This document shows, piece by piece, positions 23,235 to 25,037 of a stretch of DNA of 25,037 nt; positions within the stretch are counted from its first letter, which is position 1, and each line of letters starts with the position of its first letter. The notes beneath the pieces were generated by a model. That model was not told the DNA's origin and did no database searches. It saw only the letters and a program-made list of their open reading frames with translations. Source of the stretch: W11650 sp963545585 (lineage in GTDB: Bacteria; Bacillota; Clostridia; Lachnospirales; Vallitaleaceae); the NCBI GenBank assembly GCA_963545585.1, contig CAUUKX010000021.1, forward strand, positions 1 to 25,037. Reading direction: 5' to 3'. A program made the position numbers and the translations under genes.

Positions 23235-23762
23235 TTACTCCTCTACTAATTCGCCGATATATGGTAAATTCCGATATTTTTGCAGATAATCAAGGCCATA
23301 TCCCAGCACAAAAAAGTCTTCAATCTGAAAACCGCAATAGGCCACCCTAATCGGGATTACCCGCCGGGGCGCTTTATCCAAAAGAGCCGCCAGCCGAATG
23401 GAAGCGGGATTGCGCTTGGCTAAAATCTCCATTAAATAATGGAGCGTCCGCCCCGAATCAATGATATCTTCAATAATCAGTACATGCTTGCCCTCAATGC
23501 TGCCGTCCAAATCCTTTACAATTTTGACAATACCGGTGCTTTCCAGCTGATCTTCATAGCTGCTGACCGCCATAAAATCCACCGTTACCGGGCACGTCAG
23601 CTCCTTGGCCAAATCGCTCATAAACATGAACGCACCCTTTAAAATACAGACCAGATGCACACCTGTTTCCGCATAGTCGCAGCTAATCTGCCTGCCCAAT
23701 TCTTTGATTCTAACTTCTATGGTTTCTCTTGCTATTCTTTCCTTAATTTTAATGCCCGACAT
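23235..23762 (-). CDS. hpt: Hypoxanthine phosphoribosyltransferase
   Basis: 175 aa from the chosen start, close to the family norm. The PRPP-binding motif VLIIEDIIDSGRTL (EDIIDSGRT at residues 98-106), the KGAFMF loop, SSYEDQ flexible-loop start and the C-terminal LDYLQKYRNLPYIG are present. It salvages hypoxanthine, and usually guanine, with PRPP to IMP and GMP. I chose the ATG at 23762 because GGGAGG lies 6 bases upstream; an in-frame TTG at 23798 would add 12 residues without such a site. Transcribed from the promoter at 23917-23945, probably with ftsH. Confidence 0.95.
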   Translation of the reverse strand: MSGIKIKERIARETIEVRIKELGRQISCDYAETGVHLVCILKGAFMFMSDLAKELTCPVTVDFMAVSSYEDQLESTGIVKIVKDLDGSIEGKHVLIIEDIIDSGRTLHYLMEILAKRNPASIRLAALLDKAPRRVIPIRVAYCGFQIEDFFVLGYGLDYLQKYRNLPYIGELVEE

Positions 23763-24065
23763 GCCTGTCCTCCCTACGCTGGTTATTTGTTCAGACAAGC
23801 ATAAATTTATTTGCTTAACGCCCGCATGCGTAATTCATCGCAATTTAAATTTTGCCGAATTGCGAATGGTCTGTCTGAACTATGAGCTTAATTTTCTTAA
23901 AATCTTCAATTATTTAAATATACCTTTTTCGGCTGAATATGTCAAGCACGGAAATCAACTTTGTGCATGCCATTCATAAAAAGCAGCCTTACCTGTTTGT
24001 TAAAATAAAATCAAGTTAAAATCGAAATCTGTCCTTTGAAACAAAACGGAATAAAGGGTTTATTC
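23763..24065. other. Intergenic region between tilS and hpt
   Basis: About 300 bp without a gene. It holds the tilS terminator next to the tilS stop and the strong hpt-ftsH promoter, with an AT-rich leader of about 150 bases and no recognised regulatory RNA. Confidence 0.6.
23917..23945 (-). promoter_or_regulatory. Sigma-A promoter of hpt-ftsH
   Basis: On the minus strand, TTGACA (23940-23945), a 17-base spacer, TATATT (23917-23922). Near consensus. It uncouples hpt-ftsH from tilS. Confidence 0.85.
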
Positions 24066-24066
24066 C
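24041..24066 (-). terminator. Intrinsic terminator of tilS
   Basis: GGAATAAA (24048-24055) and TTTATTCC (24059-24066) form a perfect 8-bp stem with a 3-base loop, followed on the minus strand by GTTTTGTTT. Its base touches the tilS stop codon. Confidence 0.8.
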
Positions 24067-25037
24067 TAACATGAATCTCCGGGCAAAAAAGCCCGGAAAA
24101 AGACCAAATCGCCCCGCTCTTTTTTTACCCGCCAGTATTCGACCAAATCCTCCTGCTTGCCGTTTTCTTTGGTCAGCAGCGATAGCGCCCGTGCCACATG
24201 TACCGCTTCCAAGTTGACGGTATCGCCCTTGGCTGCCTGAACCGCTCGCCGAATCAGCATTTGCTGCATGTAAGGCGAAAGCTCTTTCAGACGTTCGCCT
24301 GCCAGTACTACTCGGCCATCCTGACAGCAGCTGGTCAAAGCAAACTCCTTTTCCGTCTGCTTTTTTAAATATTCCTGCAAATCCCGCATTTGTCCGGCGG
24401 TCTGGGTTAAAGTCCGAACTAAATTGGGGTTGAACGCCGTCTGTAAATACGGCAGCAGTTCCTGCCGTACCCGGTTGCGCCGATACCGGCAGTCTTCATT
24501 TGAGGAATCCTGCCGCCAAGGGATCTTTTCAGTTTGTAAATAATTTTCAATTTCTTCTTTTCCCGCTGACAGCAGCGGCCGGATATAAATCCCGTTTTGC
24601 GGTTTCATCCCGGCGAGCCCGTCCACGCCGCTCCCCCGCAAAAAATGCAGCAGTACGGTTTCGGCCTGATCCTTGGCATGATGCGCCAAAGCAACCTTAT
24701 CAAAGCCGCCGGTTTGCGCTTTTTGCGCAAAAGCCTGATAGCGCAGCCGCCGGGCGGCCGTTTCAATGGACAACTTCTGCCTGGCAGCCAGCTCTCTTAC
24801 GTTCACACTTTGAACGCTAAGCGGGCAGTCATACCGTTTCGCCCAGTCCCGAACAAATTCTTCCTCCGATTGGCTTTCTTCATCCCTTAAACCATGCTGC
24901 ACATAAAAAAGCTCCAAAGAAAAACCAAGCTCTGCCCGCAGCCCGGCCAGAGCATGACAAAGCGCCGCACTGTCGCTGCCGCCGGAAAATCCGGCTAATA
25001 TCGCCTCTCCCGGCAAGATCAACTGCGCCGCCAAAAT
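24066..25037 (-). CDS. tilS: tRNA(Ile)-lysidine synthase TilS, 5' end beyond the window
   Basis: At least 322 residues are visible and the frame stays open to the window edge; the first visible in-frame start is a TTG at 25034 with nothing to support it, so the gene probably starts further on. The PP-loop SGGSDS (about residues 17-22 of the visible part), the HGLRDEES segment, ALAHHAKDQAETVLLHFLRGSG and RRNRVRQELLPYL are family marks. The enzyme ligates lysine to C34 of the minor tRNA(Ile) so that it reads AUA. The C-terminal extension of longer TilS proteins is absent, so this is a short form. Confidence 0.94.
   Translation of the reverse strand: MLAAQLILPGEAILAGFSGGSDSAALCHALAGLRAELGFSLELFYVQHGLRDEESQSEEEFVRDWAKRYDCPLSVQSVNVRELAARQKLSIETAARRLRYQAFAQKAQTGGFDKVALAHHAKDQAETVLLHFLRGSGVDGLAGMKPQNGIYIRPLLSAGKEEIENYLQTEKIPWRQDSSNEDCRYRRNRVRQELLPYLQTAFNPNLVRTLTQTAGQMRDLQEYLKKQTEKEFALTSCCQDGRVVLAGERLKELSPYMQQMLIRRAVQAAKGDTVNLEAVHVARALSLLTKENGKQEDLVEYWRVKKERGDLVFFRAFLPGDSC

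Overview
The window looks like the chromosome of an anaerobic Clostridia-type Firmicute. Evidence is the core-gene set (tilS, hpt, ftsH, engB/ysxC, typA/bipA, a DUF4364 gene), strong AGGAGG-type ribosome binding sites, sigma-A promoters often with an extended -10, and very large SLH-domain surface proteins. I cannot name the genus.

Layout. 1-2071: a DJ-1/PfpI gene (-) and a CYTH-domain gene (+), with one truncated and one decayed copy of a dispersed inverted-repeat element. 2072-7504: a giant secreted SLH protein with a beta-helix region and a caspase-like peptidase domain (-). 7505-8717: a long leader, a small secreted-protein gene broken by a non-autonomous element with a perfect 7-bp target duplication, and a small membrane-anchored protein. 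8960-11422: typA and a DUF4364 gene. 11411-13059: an accessory block. It holds a 705-bp segment in which two near-identical repeats flank an Fst/par-like type I toxin-antitoxin locus, then a strong promoter, a structured RNA of two tandem modules, a terminator, and a PBECR4-like nuclease gene. 13256-18011: a second giant SLH protein (-) whose signal-peptide start is separated from the body by an 11-G tract. 18133-19901: the 3' remnant of one DUF4143-type ATPase gene, a perfect 52-bp palindrome, another inverted-repeat element and an intact ATPase gene. 19881-25037: core genes engB, ftsH, hpt and tilS, all on the minus strand.

How it fits together. Conserved housekeeping genes (typA/DUF4364 on one side; engB, ftsH-hpt, tilS on the other) bracket about 8.5 kb of accessory DNA rich in repeats, addiction-type modules and a probably phase-variable surface protein. 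The two most interesting items are the tandem-module RNA upstream of the PBECR4-like nuclease, laid out like a type III toxin-antitoxin locus, and the G11 tract, where changing the run by one base restores a complete signal peptide. The type I locus is also well supported: convergent RNAs share one bidirectional terminator and carry matching direct repeats.

Limits. Family names come from recognising motifs and from memory, not from searches. RNA structures were paired by eye.
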